Notes: generated by a model from the sequence alone, not told the origin. Positions 8,880 to 17,329 are shown, counted from the stretch's first letter. The stretch is DNA of 34,371 nucleotides from Burkholderiaceae bacterium (GCA_947380285.1 CANCQD010000010.1:1-34371); one strand, 5' to 3'. Numbers and translations are program-made.

Positions 8880-8908
8880 TTGACCTTATAGAACTTTACC
8901 ACTAGGAT
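8880..8908 (+). promoter_or_regulatory. Possible sigma-70 promoter towards hupE
   Basis: TTGACC (8880-8885), a 17-bp spacer, then TAGGAT (8903-8908). It lies in the 243-bp divergent region between the tctC-type gene and the hupE-type gene, ~145 bp before the latter. The -35 box is good and the -10 box moderate. There is no supporting evidence beyond spacing. Confidence 0.25.
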
Positions 8909-9053
8909 TGAATAAGAAGTAAAGGAAATGACGACATTCATTAGGCAAGATGGTTAGCCTTCTATTTTGGACAAGCGGGCGCTAAAGCAAAAAATAATGG
9001 TTAATTAAATTAGCCTTACTATAACTACTTAATAAATATTTGGCGGTGCAAAT

Positions 9054-9647
9054 ATGAAGCCTGTAAAGATATTCTTCTTCTTCTTTTTCCTATGTTTTGC
9101 TAATTTGCTGATGGCTCATCCAGGTCATATTGGAGGCCCTGGATTTATGCAAGGTTTTTTACATCCATTGAGCGGCTTTGACCACTTTCTAGTGATTCTA
9201 TTGGTAGGTTTTTGGAGTGTTTTTGTACTGAACATTTTCTGGCTTGGCCCTTTGATTTTTATGGCGGGCATGATTCTTGGAGTTTTCTTTGGGCTGACAG
9301 ACGTCAACATTGAATGGCTTGAACTTGGTATTTCAATATCAGTCATGGCTCTCGGCCTTTTCATTTTCCTTAAGAAAAAGCTGGATCTACGTATGAGCCT
9401 TTTCCTTATGGCAATATTCGGCGCGTTTCATGGTTTGGCTCATGTTCAGTATTTGAATTTTATGCATAGTGGCTTTATTTATAAATCGCTTGAGGATTTA
9501 AGTGGATTATTACTTGCAACATTTGCTCTCCATCTTCTGGGGGCTGCGGTAGCCAAAATATCGAAGCATAAAATTTCATTAGTGAGTCAAGGCGCTGGTT
9601 CTATTGCTTTCATCTATGGACTTATACTTACTGCTCGCCTTATCTAG
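9054..9647 (+). CDS. hupE: HupE/UreJ-family nickel permease
   Basis: 197 aa. Signal-like N-terminus, then AHPGH and the family motif HPLSGFDHFLVILLVG (about residues 38-53), GAFHGLAHV in the middle, and six or so membrane segments. HupE/UreJ proteins move nickel across the membrane for hydrogenase or urease; neither enzyme is in the window. It stands divergent from an operon that makes a nickel-pincer cofactor, so I infer that it supplies nickel to LarC. Cobalt transport is an alternative. Confidence 0.85.
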   Translation: MKPVKIFFFFFFLCFANLLMAHPGHIGGPGFMQGFLHPLSGFDHFLVILLVGFWSVFVLNIFWLGPLIFMAGMILGVFFGLTDVNIEWLELGISISVMALGLFIFLKKKLDLRMSLFLMAIFGAFHGLAHVQYLNFMHSGFIYKSLEDLSGLLLATFALHLLGAAVAKISKHKISLVSQGAGSIAFIYGLILTARLI

Positions 9648-9808
9648 TTTTATTAGATTGAAGCAACCTAGATATTATTCAAGAAAATTAGCAGCAAGCA
9701 TTTTACTAATCTGATTAATTAAATCTTTCATCAAAAAGCATCAGGTTGAGGGTCTATCAGTAGCCGCTTAAGCGGCAAATAAAAAAGCCCCGAAAAACTG
9801 ATTCTATA

Positions 9809-9835
9809 TGGCGGATCGGGCGACATTCGAACGTC
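9809..9835 (-). pseudogene. Possible fossil 3' end of another tRNA
   Basis: The minus strand reads GACGTTCGAATGTC followed by GCCCGATCCGCCA: a T-arm-like TTCGAAT and a terminal CCA. The T stem does not pair properly and no rest of a tRNA is found. It may be an old attachment scar of a different element. Weak call. Confidence 0.25.
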
Positions 9836-9841
9836 TTAAAC

Positions 9842-9856
9842 ATTACTTTAAGTAAC
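9842..9856. repeat. Palindrome related to the integrase-flanking repeat
   Basis: ATTACTT-T-AAGTAAC, 14 of 15 positions in the pattern GTTACTT-N-AAGTAAC found in longer perfect form at 24126 and 25623. It lies just before repeat element copy 2. Confidence 0.5.
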
Positions 9857-9881
9857 ACTCACCAACCATAAGTAAAAACTA

Positions 9882-10040
9882 TTTGGAGCAACGAAGTGTT
9901 AGATGGTTGCTCCAAAATTCTTTGGTTTTCGAAACCAAAGAGTGAGAGACTGCTTCTCTTAAATCCACGAATTTGCTTACACACCGACACTGACCACCCG
10001 CAGAGCCCCTTTTTATATGGGTCTATCTTGGGTGTCTGCT
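9882..10040 (+). repeat. Structured repeat element, copy 2
   Basis: Closely matches 242-401 over its whole length. The inverted repeat TTTGGAGCAAC (9882-9892) / GTTGCTCCAAA (9906-9916) is perfect. The second hairpin CTTTGGTTT-TCG-AAACCAAAG is also perfect here. It ends TCTGCT against the anticodon-loop sequence at 10041. With copy 1 it forms direct repeats flanking the CoA-transferase/lar/hupE module. Confidence 0.75.
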
Positions 10041-10085
10041 CTCATAATCCTTTGGTCCCAGGTTCAAGTCCTGGTGGGCTCACCA
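10041..10085 (+). pseudogene. tRNA(CAU) 3'-half remnant, copy 2
   Basis: Same 45-nt segment as 402-446, from CTCATAA to CCA, with one change (C to T at 10080) that would weaken the acceptor stem. There is no 5' half and no intron. It has the same flank and terminator as copy 1. Confidence 0.85.
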
Positions 10086-10094
10086 ATGAAATCA

Positions 10095-10126
10095 ACGACT
10101 TAGGGAGAAATTCCTAAGTCGTTTTT
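10095..10126 (+). terminator. Rho-independent terminator after tRNA remnant 2
   Basis: Same hairpin as at 456-487, ACGACTTAGGGA-GAAA-TTCCTAAGTCGT, now with one G-T pair, followed by five T. This and the remnant before it are almost base-identical to copy 1, which shows a recent duplication or strong conservation. Confidence 0.8.
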
Positions 10127-10251
10127 CTATTTGTAAAACTAAGTGCTTAAGTAGTATCTGGGGGATTGGGCTATTCTGATGATAAGTACCAATTGACTTA
10201 CATGTAAACCCTCTGCATTCTATTTTTTTTACCAAAAATGATAGGGTTGAT

Positions 10252-11022
10252 ATGTGCCAATTGTGTGATGATAAGTCTGAGTCAAGCCATAAACCAATGC
10301 AGCCAGCTAGGCGTTCACTATTAAAGCTAGCTAGTTCAACTCCTCTTTGGGTTGCTGGACTTGGCTCATCATCAATGATGGTAGGTGCGAGAGCGGATGA
10401 TGCACATCCAGCTCCTAAACCAGGAAACATTATTACTCCTGATCAGGCGCTCGAAAGATTGATGAAAGGCAATGGCCGTTATGTAAACGGTAATATCAAT
10501 ACAGACGATTCATTTAAAAGTGCGGCAGCAGCATTAAAGAATGGACAAAACCCGTATGCAATTATTTTGTCCTGCGCAGATTCACGTGTTAGTCCTGAAT
10601 TATGTTTTGATGAAGGTCCTGGAGATTTATTTGTAAACCGAATTGCTGGAAATTACGTCACCACAGATCTTCTAGGTAGCATAGAGTATGGCGCCTTAGT
10701 ACTAAAGGCCCCACTTATTATGGTGCTTGGGCATACAGAATGCGGAGCCGTAAAGGCGGCGATGAAAGCGGAAGAAGAAAATACAAGCTTTCCAGGTCAT
10801 ATTCAATCCATTGCCTCTCATATAGGTGCAGCAGTGCGAGCTACAAAACAACAAGGCGGTAAAGTCACAACAACCGATGTGGTTAAGGCTAATATCAGAA
10901 TTAACGTAACTTACCTACAGCAATCTACTCCAATCATCAGACAGTTAGTACAAGAAAATAAAGTAAAAGTTGTTGGTGGAATTTATAGCCTAGAGGATGG
11001 AACGGTAAGCATGGTTAACTAA
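10252..11022 (+). CDS. Exported beta-carbonic anhydrase (Tat signal)
   Basis: 256 aa. Beta-class carbonic anhydrase interconverting CO2 and bicarbonate. Zinc ligands C108, H161 and C164 are visible (SCADSR and GHTECGA), with the D110/R112 dyad. The N-terminus has a twin-arginine signal RRSLLKLAS (20-28), a hydrophobic stretch and an ARADDAHP cleavage region, so it acts in the periplasm. The N-terminus also carries CQLC (residues 2-5) before the Tat motif. No neighbour shares its strand closely. It forms its own block between two tRNA remnants. Confidence 0.93.
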   Translation: MCQLCDDKSESSHKPMQPARRSLLKLASSTPLWVAGLGSSSMMVGARADDAHPAPKPGNIITPDQALERLMKGNGRYVNGNINTDDSFKSAAAALKNGQNPYAIILSCADSRVSPELCFDEGPGDLFVNRIAGNYVTTDLLGSIEYGALVLKAPLIMVLGHTECGAVKAAMKAEEENTSFPGHIQSIASHIGAAVRATKQQGGKVTTTDVVKANIRINVTYLQQSTPIIRQLVQENKVKVVGGIYSLEDGTVSMVN

Positions 11023-11189
11023 AAGTCTATGGGAGGAGTTATCACGATAGATTGTCATTCATGGTTGCGGTTGCTTTGGATTTATTAGCCGCTATCCAGA
11101 AAAGTAAGCATTACTTTCTTTAAGTAGTACTTACAATTTATTCAAAAAAATACCTTGGGAAAACAAGGAATTTAAGCCATTTTTCTAAA

Positions 11190-11258
11190 AATTTTTGATG
11201 TTCAAAACCAAGAGTCAGAGAGTTTGTTTTTTAGTTTCATTAACTTTAGCCGTCTGCC
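11190..11258 (+). repeat. Degenerate copy of the structured repeat element
   Basis: From TTTTTGATGTTCAAAACC onwards it can be matched to the second-hairpin part of the element at 21810-21840 and ends CGTCTGCC against the tRNA remnant. The first inverted repeat and the AGACCC/GGGTCT stem are not recognisable. It looks like an older, decayed insertion end. Confidence 0.5.
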
Positions 11259-11303
11259 CTGATAATCCTTAAGTCCCAGGCTCAGGTCCTAGTGGGCGTA
11301 CCA
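11259..11303 (+). pseudogene. tRNA(CAU) 3'-half remnant, degenerate copy
   Basis: CTGATAATCC...GTCCCAGG...GGTCCTAGTGGGCGTACCA. The arrangement of the 3' half of the tRNA is clear but several bases have changed, including the anticodon position. It is followed by the same GAAAAGC spacer and terminator as the intact tRNA at 22126, not the terminator of copies 1 and 2. Confidence 0.75.
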
Positions 11304-11310
11304 GAAAAGC

Positions 11311-11340
11311 AAACCCTCATCAGAAATGGTGAGGGTTTTG
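11311..11340 (+). terminator. Rho-independent terminator after degenerate tRNA remnant
   Basis: AAACCCTCA (11311-11319) pairs with TGAGGGTTT (11330-11338), followed by T/G-rich DNA. Nearly identical to the terminator of the intact tRNA at 22421-22453. Confidence 0.75.
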
Positions 11341-11351
11341 TCATTTGAGAA

Positions 11352-11531
11352 CTACCCCTCTAAATCCTCGCTATCTTCATCGATTCGATATTCCACTTTA
11401 AATTTTTTTAACATGGTGGGTGAGGGTGAATTGATATCGTGGGCAGTTGGATCAGTTAAATAGCAATAACCATAAAAGGGTATTGGTTCTTTTTCAACAA
11501 GCTCGCGATCATCAGTAGTAAAGGTAGTCAT
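11352..11531 (-). CDS. Small hypothetical protein
   Basis: 59 aa from the ATG at 11531, preceded by GGGAG at a spacing of seven bases, which supports translation. Acidic C-terminus (RIDEDSEDLEG) and no membrane segment. The segment IPFYGYCYLTDPTAHDIN looks structured but I do not recognise a family. It stands alone on the minus strand. Confidence 0.5.
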   Translation of the reverse strand: MTTFTTDDRELVEKEPIPFYGYCYLTDPTAHDINSPSPTMLKKFKVEYRIDEDSEDLEG

Positions 11532-11837
11532 CAATGCTCTCCCTAAATGAATTAGAAGTGGTTACCTATGGGCTGTTAGAGCAAGCTGAGGAGACCGGAA
11601 AGGAGCAGAATTGCTCTTCATCTCCCATAAGTAGATTCTATTATTTATGAATGAATATGACACTTCTATCATTAATTGAAATATTTTTTTTGTAATTTTA
11701 AATAGTGAAATTGTCATATATGGGATTGATAAACAGGCCTCAATTATGACAAAAGTGGATGCAAAAATTCATATAGATGTCATATGAAAGGTAGAGCATC
11801 TTATTCAAGTTCAATGCCAAATTGAAGGAGAGAAAAA
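11532..11837. other. AT-rich intergenic region, no gene seen
   Basis: Divergent region between the small minus-strand gene and the plus-strand pair at 11838. It contains repeated TGTCATAT strings (around 11712 and 11777) and TATGAC/GTCATA pairs that might be an operator for the pair, but no clear promoter. Confidence 0.35.
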
Positions 11838-12080
11838 ATGCTAGATCAAGACATGAGTGACAAGGTTATTAATTTAAGAAGAAAGGCTGCGGAGTTTTTC
11901 CAAAAAGCAGCGTGGAATCAATTGTTAGCTTTAGATAACTATCAAAAGAATAATTTCATAGCTGCTGAACGTTTTGCCCAGCTCTCTTTTGATGATCAAA
12001 TGAATGGGGTAGAGTGCGCAGAGCTGGCCGATGCAGAGTCACTTATATTTCTAGATCTCAATATTGAGGAAGAATATTGA
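11838..12080 (+). CDS. Small hypothetical helical protein
   Basis: 80 aa with a strong ribosome-binding site GGAGAG six bases before ATG. Predicted almost all helix and rich in Ala, Gln and Glu (RRKAAEFFQKAAWNQL, AAERFAQLSF). No signal peptide. It overlaps the next gene by 4 bp (TTGA), so the two are probably translationally coupled. Family not recognised. Confidence 0.6.
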   Translation: MLDQDMSDKVINLRRKAAEFFQKAAWNQLLALDNYQKNNFIAAERFAQLSFDDQMNGVECAELADAESLIFLDLNIEEEY

Positions 12081-12682
12081 GCATTAATAGATTCTCCCAG
12101 CTGGGTAATTTTATTGTGAAGCGAGCATTTCTTTTGTGCTTTTTAATGGGCGGTCAATCTTGTTATGCAACCTCCGAGCTCACTCCCTATGATTTGCAGG
12201 TATTGGTAGAAAAATTAGGTACCAGTTTTAAGGTGCAAGCTAGCTACATAGCACCAGTTAGCCAGTGTGAGGCATATACCTTTCTGACAGATTATGAGGA
12301 TGTAAAAACTGCTCCAGGAATTGTTGAGTCAAAAGTGCGCACAAGGAATGGTAATCGGGTCACTGTAGAAAGACTCATTGAGGAGCGGGTTTTATTGTTC
12401 CCTATTCAACTGCGGTCTGAAGTGGAGTTCACCGAGCTACCAAATCAGGGCCTAAATTTTATTCAGATTAAAGGCGATAACAAGGCCTATTCTGGGACAT
12501 GGCGACTACAAGCTAATGAGAAGGGTGTGTTGGTGCGGTATGCCAGCATCATCGAGCCTGACTCTGTAATTCCCAATAGGGTCATAGAATATTTCATGAG
12601 AAATAATATTCGAAAAGGTTTCGAAATGATGGCTGAGGGGATGCATCGCAGCCGAGACAGCCTGAGTTTAGCCTGTAGATAG
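12077..12682 (+). CDS. Exported SRPBCC (START/Bet v1-like) protein
   Basis: 201 aa. Start is TTG overlapping the upstream stop. Hydrophobic signal at residues 15-31 ending SCYATS. The rest fits the polyketide-cyclase/START-like fold: SQCEAYTFLTDYEDVKTAPG, then alternating strands and a C-terminal long helix IEYFMRNNIRKGFEMMAEGM. Such proteins bind lipids or other hydrophobic ligands. The surrounding genes deal with phospholipids, so a periplasmic lipid-binding role is possible (inference). The C-terminal part of the frame converges on psd with 1 bp between them. Confidence 0.7.
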   Translation: MSINRFSQLGNFIVKRAFLLCFLMGGQSCYATSELTPYDLQVLVEKLGTSFKVQASYIAPVSQCEAYTFLTDYEDVKTAPGIVESKVRTRNGNRVTVERLIEERVLLFPIQLRSEVEFTELPNQGLNFIQIKGDNKAYSGTWRLQANEKGVLVRYASIIEPDSVIPNRVIEYFMRNNIRKGFEMMAEGMHRSRDSLSLACR

Positions 12683-12683
12683 C

Positions 12684-13574
12684 TTATGGATATCTCAAGT
12701 ATTCAAATAAAGCCTCACCCATACGTATATGGTCACCCAGATTTAAGCTTGTTAGCAAGTGATAATTTTTTGGAGCAAAAACAATAATAGTTGAGCCGTG
12801 CTGAAACCAGCCCAATTCCTCACCGCGAGCGACAGCAAAGTTGCAGTCAATCTCATTAGGGCCTTTGTACCGAAGATGTAAAAGTAGGTTAATGCAGTGC
12901 ATTCGAATGCTCGCAACCAGAATTGCCGCTACAGGTACCAGAGTCAGAGTCGTATTTTCGGCTCCCTTGTCTGGATGATCTATTTCACATTCAATCACGG
13001 CCCTTTCATTCTTGCAAAAGAGTTTCTCAACTCGCTTCAATGCAATTGGGTTTACATTCCAGGTATCACCAGAGATGTAAGTGATTTTTTTAATTCGCAT
13101 TGCCGTTGGAGCATGAAAGCGGTGGTACATGCTTGAAGTGAGTCGCAAGGTTACATATTCACAACCCTCATAGCTTTCGGCCAAACTCTGATTTGGTATT
13201 AATTCATTTAAGGCATAAGGAAAGCCCTTAGCTTGAAAAACTTCTCCATTACTGACTTTCCCGAATGCGCCAATAAGAGCATCACAGGGACTCACTAGAT
13301 AGCTTGAGTCTTGATGGATTGGCCTTGCATTTGGCTTTAGCTCACGTGTAAAGCATGCATGCATACTTTTAAAGCTCTGATTTTTTGCCTCCGATAGATC
13401 AAGTGCAGAAAAGAATTTCCAAACCTGGATAGAGATATAAGCAATGGCTGGGTTTTCAATTTGACTAAACCAGCCAATAAAGCGAGTAAGCGTATTTCGA
13501 GGAATGCGATTAGTCAGAAGAAAATTGAGATCTTCCTGGGACAGAATGTTTTGGATGGTTTTTTTCATTGACAT
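12684..13574 (-). CDS. psd: Phosphatidylserine decarboxylase proenzyme
   Basis: About 296 aa from the ATG at 13574; an upstream TTG at 13607 would add 11 residues. Converts phosphatidylserine to phosphatidylethanolamine at the membrane after self-cleavage that makes the pyruvoyl group. Family features: VSPCDALIGAFGKV, the YHRFHAPTAMRI His motif, and the self-cleavage site as GST in WFQHGSTIIVF near the C-terminus. Genes nearby (LplT, glycerophosphodiesterase) also act on phospholipid turnover. It is divergent from the aminotransferase gene, with only ~55 bp for both promoters. Confidence 0.92.
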   Translation of the reverse strand: MSMKKTIQNILSQEDLNFLLTNRIPRNTLTRFIGWFSQIENPAIAYISIQVWKFFSALDLSEAKNQSFKSMHACFTRELKPNARPIHQDSSYLVSPCDALIGAFGKVSNGEVFQAKGFPYALNELIPNQSLAESYEGCEYVTLRLTSSMYHRFHAPTAMRIKKITYISGDTWNVNPIALKRVEKLFCKNERAVIECEIDHPDKGAENTTLTLVPVAAILVASIRMHCINLLLHLRYKGPNEIDCNFAVARGEELGWFQHGSTIIVFAPKNYHLLTSLNLGDHIRMGEALFEYLRYP

Positions 13575-13628
13575 AATTTTGTCAAACAAATGAAGTAAAA
13601 GTGTCAAGAAAGAACAATTGGAGTATGT

Positions 13629-15302
13629 ATGAATAGTTGGATCGTATTAAGTATATTCGGTGCAGGGTTCGGAGTGTTGATTGTTCGGAAGGTCTTTACA
13701 AGATTACAGCTATCTAAGGCAAAGCATCCATCTTTAGCTGGCCACTCTCGCATGGCTAAGAGGGTAGCCCGTTTAATTCCTTTTTACTCCTTTAATCGAG
13801 AATCCTTTTTTAAAGTCGATGGTGCGCCAGAAAATATCGCCTCCTTAAGAGAGGCTGGTTTTATGCGCTTATCGCATATCTATCAAGAGCGTTTTGCAAA
13901 ATCAATTGCCCTGACAAATCAAGCGGCTAAAAACATATCAGATCTGCAATTTACCGGTAGGTATCGCGTACCATTTCAATTTAGCCCTTTTGTTAGCGTG
14001 CATTTGAAATCCGGTAGCTTCATGCAGTCGTCATCTGGGGTTACCTTGACTGATTTAGATGGCAATATCTTTTATGACTTAACTGGGTCATATGGCGTCA
14101 ATGTTCTCGGATATGACTTTTATAAAAAAGCCATCGAAGAAGGGGCTAAACGTGTCTCTGAGCTGGGGCCTGTTTTGGGGTTTTATAACCCAATTGTTGC
14201 GGACAATGTAAAGCGTTTGACAACCATTTCGGGATTGGATGAAATATCCTTTCATATGTCTGGCACAGAGGCTGTAATGCAGGCGGTGCGCTTGGCTCGT
14301 TACCACACAAAGCGTAGCCATGTGGTGCGTTTTAATGGCGCCTATCACGGTTGGTGGGAAGATGTTCAGCCTGGCATAGGTAATCCACTTCCCCCTCGGG
14401 AAACCTACACTCTCAAGGAGATGGATCAAGATACCCTGCGCGTGCTTCGTAATCGAAAAAATATTGCCTGCGTATTAGTGAATCCACTACAGGCAATGCA
14501 TCCGAATAAAGGGGCGCCTGGCGATTCATCCCTATTGGATAGTTCACGTAGTGCGCATTATGATCGTGCTGCCTATACCAAATGGCTCCATGAATTAAGG
14601 GAAGTCTGTACAAAGAAGGGAATTGTTCTCATTTTTGATGAGGTATTTGTAGGATTTCGTTTGGCTCAGGGTGGCGCTCAAGAATACTTTGGCGTACGGG
14701 CTGATATGGTGACTTACGGTAAAACCTTAGGCGGTGGCTTGCCGATCGGCGTTGTGTGCGGACGAAGTGATTTAATGAAGCGATTTAGGGAAGAAAAGCC
14801 AGCTGACATTTGTTTTGCAAGAGGAACCTTTAACTCACATCCGTATGTGATGGGTGCTATGCAAGTATTCCTAGAGCAGCTTGAGACTCCAGAAATCCAA
14901 AAAATGTATATGAATTTGGATGAAGTTTGGAATCGTCGCGCCAATCTCTTTAATGAAAAATTAATTTCATTGGATTTGCCAGTCAGGGTTGCGAATATGT
15001 CTAGTATTTGGACCATCTCTTTCACGGAGCCAAGTCGCTACAACTGGATGTTTCAATACTACTTAAAAGAGCAGGGTTTAGCTCTGAGCTGGATTGGTAC
15101 AGGAAGATTTATTTTTAGCCTTAACTACAGTGATATAGACATGTTGGCTGTTCTAGATCGCTTCATTGCTGCAGCCCAGTCCATGAAGCAAGATGCTTGG
15201 TGGTGGAATGGAAACGGCCTGAGCAACAAAGCAATCAAGCGTCAAATTATTAAAGAAATGTTCTTTAGAAAAAAAGGCTTTCAAACTTCATCTGTACTAT
15301 GA
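13629..15302 (+). CDS. Membrane-anchored class III aminotransferase
   Basis: 557 aa, longer than the usual ~430. GGAG lies 5 bases before ATG. Residues 1-20 form one membrane segment (MNSWIVLSIFGAGFGVLIV), followed by a ~100-residue extension before the PLP fold. Class III features: MSGTEAVMQAVRLAR, NGAYHGWW, LIFDEVFVGFR, and the PLP lysine K365 in TYGKTLGGGLPIG. The closest general type is the glutamate-1-semialdehyde aminomutase-like group. With psd, a DUF962-like gene, glycosyltransferase and lplT around it, a lipid-linked amino compound may be the substrate (inference). Confidence 0.85.
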   Translation: MNSWIVLSIFGAGFGVLIVRKVFTRLQLSKAKHPSLAGHSRMAKRVARLIPFYSFNRESFFKVDGAPENIASLREAGFMRLSHIYQERFAKSIALTNQAAKNISDLQFTGRYRVPFQFSPFVSVHLKSGSFMQSSSGVTLTDLDGNIFYDLTGSYGVNVLGYDFYKKAIEEGAKRVSELGPVLGFYNPIVADNVKRLTTISGLDEISFHMSGTEAVMQAVRLARYHTKRSHVVRFNGAYHGWWEDVQPGIGNPLPPRETYTLKEMDQDTLRVLRNRKNIACVLVNPLQAMHPNKGAPGDSSLLDSSRSAHYDRAAYTKWLHELREVCTKKGIVLIFDEVFVGFRLAQGGAQEYFGVRADMVTYGKTLGGGLPIGVVCGRSDLMKRFREEKPADICFARGTFNSHPYVMGAMQVFLEQLETPEIQKMYMNLDEVWNRRANLFNEKLISLDLPVRVANMSSIWTISFTEPSRYNWMFQYYLKEQGLALSWIGTGRFIFSLNYSDIDMLAVLDRFIAAAQSMKQDAWWWNGNGLSNKAIKRQIIKEMFFRKKGFQTSSVL

Positions 15303-15941
15303 ATTTATAGTGCCAAGATTTTCTTCATTGACCTCTATGTGATTCATAGGGTCGATGAGTTGTCCGCGCAATAAATACAGGGGTGCAGTTGCATAAATTT
15401 TTGCATCATGGAATGGGTCCGTAATAATTTTTGTCATCCATGCCAAGGCAGCTTCAACGTCATGAATGAAGAAGAGGTGGAAAGTGCGGAATAACACGCC
15501 ACCAAGACCAAGCCAGAGCCATAAGAGGCCAGTTTGTCGAATAAAACCATCAGTATTGGTGAAGGTATTCAAAGCAATAAATTTTTGCAAGAATACGGGA
15601 TTGAAATAAACCAATACTGGGATTGCCGCCCAAATGGACAAAAGAACAATCTTTCTATTGAGGTTGTAGCCTACTTTGATTTCTTCTTTGTATTCGTGAG
15701 TGGCTTTATTAACCTCGTCATATCCTTTGGGCTCAAAAAAGAAATGTCCGCTTTGACGAGTTGTCATAGCAACTAACCAAGCAAGCAATGAAGCTGCGAT
15801 AGGATCGGTAAAAAGTAAAAAGTAGGCAGTTAAGAAACTCAGAGCACTAACAAAGTGTAGTGATTGATTGATGCGGCTATGGTGATAGTAACGATGATCA
15901 TCCCAGCGCTGTTTTTTTAGGGTTTCAAGAAATTGAATCAA
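15297..15941 (-). CDS. DUF962/Mpo1-like membrane protein
   Basis: 214 aa with about four membrane segments. YHHSRINQSLHFVSAL (19-34) and RQSGHFFFEPKG (62-73) resemble the His motifs of the DUF962 family; yeast Mpo1 of that family is an iron-dependent dioxygenase for 2-hydroxy fatty acids. A third His cluster, FRTFHLFFIHDVEAAL, lies further on (about 151-166). The assignment is by motif memory and is not firm. It converges on the aminotransferase gene with a 6-bp overlap. Confidence 0.5.
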   Translation of the reverse strand: MIQFLETLKKQRWDDHRYYHHSRINQSLHFVSALSFLTAYFLLFTDPIAASLLAWLVAMTTRQSGHFFFEPKGYDEVNKATHEYKEEIKVGYNLNRKIVLLSIWAAIPVLVYFNPVFLQKFIALNTFTNTDGFIRQTGLLWLWLGLGGVLFRTFHLFFIHDVEAALAWMTKIITDPFHDAKIYATAPLYLLRGQLIDPMNHIEVNEENLGTINS

Positions 15942-16087
15942 TTTTGGATCCTCTGAATATTGAAGTGCTACATTACAAAAATATGAATATCACCAATATT
16001 TACAATTTATTTGTGACAATTTTAAGACATGTAAAAAAATTCACAATGTCATAAAACTGTTATTTTCTTCGAGAATACTCATAGCCA

Positions 16088-17329
16088 ATGACATCAAATA
16101 CCTTGGGAGAAAATAGTGACTTAATGCCGAACGCATCGGTAAAAGTGGCTATTGTTACGGAAACATATCCTCCAGAGGTTAATGGAGTGGCTAGCACGAT
16201 CGCTCGGTTTATTAAGGGTTTGGCGGAGCTGGGACATGACATCACGCTCATCCGGCCTCGTCAGGGATTAAAAGATAAGCCTAAAAATGAATCTCATTTC
16301 AAAGAAATACTGACATTGGGAATGCCTATACCGGGTTATAGCTCTCTAAGGATGGGCCTCCCTCAAAAAAATATGCTGTTAAAGCTATGGGCATCTGATA
16401 GGCCTAGTCTTGTCCATATTGTTACTGAAGGTCCTCTGGGTTGGTCAGCGCTACAGGCTGCTAAAAAATTAAATATTCCTATTTGTTCAGATTTCCGAAC
16501 AAATTTCGATGCTTATTCAACTCATTACGGAATAAGCTTCCTAAAGAATTCTATTCAAAGGTATCTTCGATATTTTCATAACAATAGCAACTTCACAATG
16601 GTGCCAACTCAGGAACTCAAAAATCAATTACTGAGTAACGGTTTTGAAAGACTCAAAGTGCTGGCTCGAGGGGTGGATACTGAATTATTTAATCCATCTA
16701 AGCGTTGTCAAGAATTACGCAATCATTGGGGAATTAAGGATCATGAAAAAGTGGTCTTATGCGTCGGTAGACTTGCCTCAGAGAAAAATCTACAAGTCAC
16801 TGTAGATACATTTAAAGCAATGTTACAAGTTAACCCAAATTTAAAAATGGTATGGGTTGGTGAAGGTCCCGAAAAAGGGTCTTTAAAGTTAAGTTGCCCT
16901 AATAGTATCTTTACTGGGGTCCAGAGGGGTGAAGCACTTGCAGCCCATTATGCTAGTGGCGATATCTTTTTATTTTCGAGCCTGAGTGAAACATTTGGCA
17001 ATGTAACAATTGAAGCGATGGCTAGTGGTTTGGCCGTGTTAGCGTACGACTATGCAGCAGCTCGGCAATTTATAAATCATGGTACCAATGGATTTTTAGC
17101 TAGCCTAAATGAGGCCAACTCGTTCGTTGCAGCGGGCCTTTCGTTAATACAAGATGATGTTGACTTGGAAAATTTGAGAGCCCATGCAAGGCAAACAACC
17201 TTAGAAATTTCATGGAATCAAGTCACTAAAAAATTAGAAAACAATTATCACGATTTAATACTAAATTCGCATGCAAAAGATAAACTGGCCTCATCGCCCG
17301 TTTTAAGAGAAATTTATATTAAGCAATGA
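16088..17329 (+). CDS. GT4-family glycosyltransferase
   Basis: 413 aa. A typical GT4 start VKVAIVTETYPPEVNGVAS is preceded by ~18 extra residues, so the ATG at 16124 is an alternative start. Donor-binding C-terminal half: VGRLASEKNLQ, GEGPEKGSL, and the EX7E motif ETFGNVTIE. Resembles mannosyl/sulfoquinovosyl/digalactosyl-type lipid glycosyltransferases. It overlaps lplT by 4 bp (ATGA), and with the downstream phosphodiesterase forms a three-gene operon, so a glycolipid product is likely. Confidence 0.85.
   Translation: MTSNTLGENSDLMPNASVKVAIVTETYPPEVNGVASTIARFIKGLAELGHDITLIRPRQGLKDKPKNESHFKEILTLGMPIPGYSSLRMGLPQKNMLLKLWASDRPSLVHIVTEGPLGWSALQAAKKLNIPICSDFRTNFDAYSTHYGISFLKNSIQRYLRYFHNNSNFTMVPTQELKNQLLSNGFERLKVLARGVDTELFNPSKRCQELRNHWGIKDHEKVVLCVGRLASEKNLQVTVDTFKAMLQVNPNLKMVWVGEGPEKGSLKLSCPNSIFTGVQRGEALAAHYASGDIFLFSSLSETFGNVTIEAMASGLAVLAYDYAAARQFINHGTNGFLASLNEANSFVAAGLSLIQDDVDLENLRAHARQTTLEISWNQVTKKLENNYHDLILNSHAKDKLASSPVLREIYIKQ

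Larger units (their letters stand above)
9648..9881. other. Gene-free interval with palindrome and tRNA-like scar
   Basis: No credible gene. It contains a perfect 14-bp palindrome GCCGCTTAAGCGGC (9763-9776), an A-rich/GCCCCG stretch (9780-9792) that would read as a terminator on the minus strand, a tRNA 3'-end-like string on the minus strand (9809-9835), and an ATTACTT-T-AAGTAAC palindrome (9842-9856). It separates hupE from the second repeat element. Confidence 0.5.
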
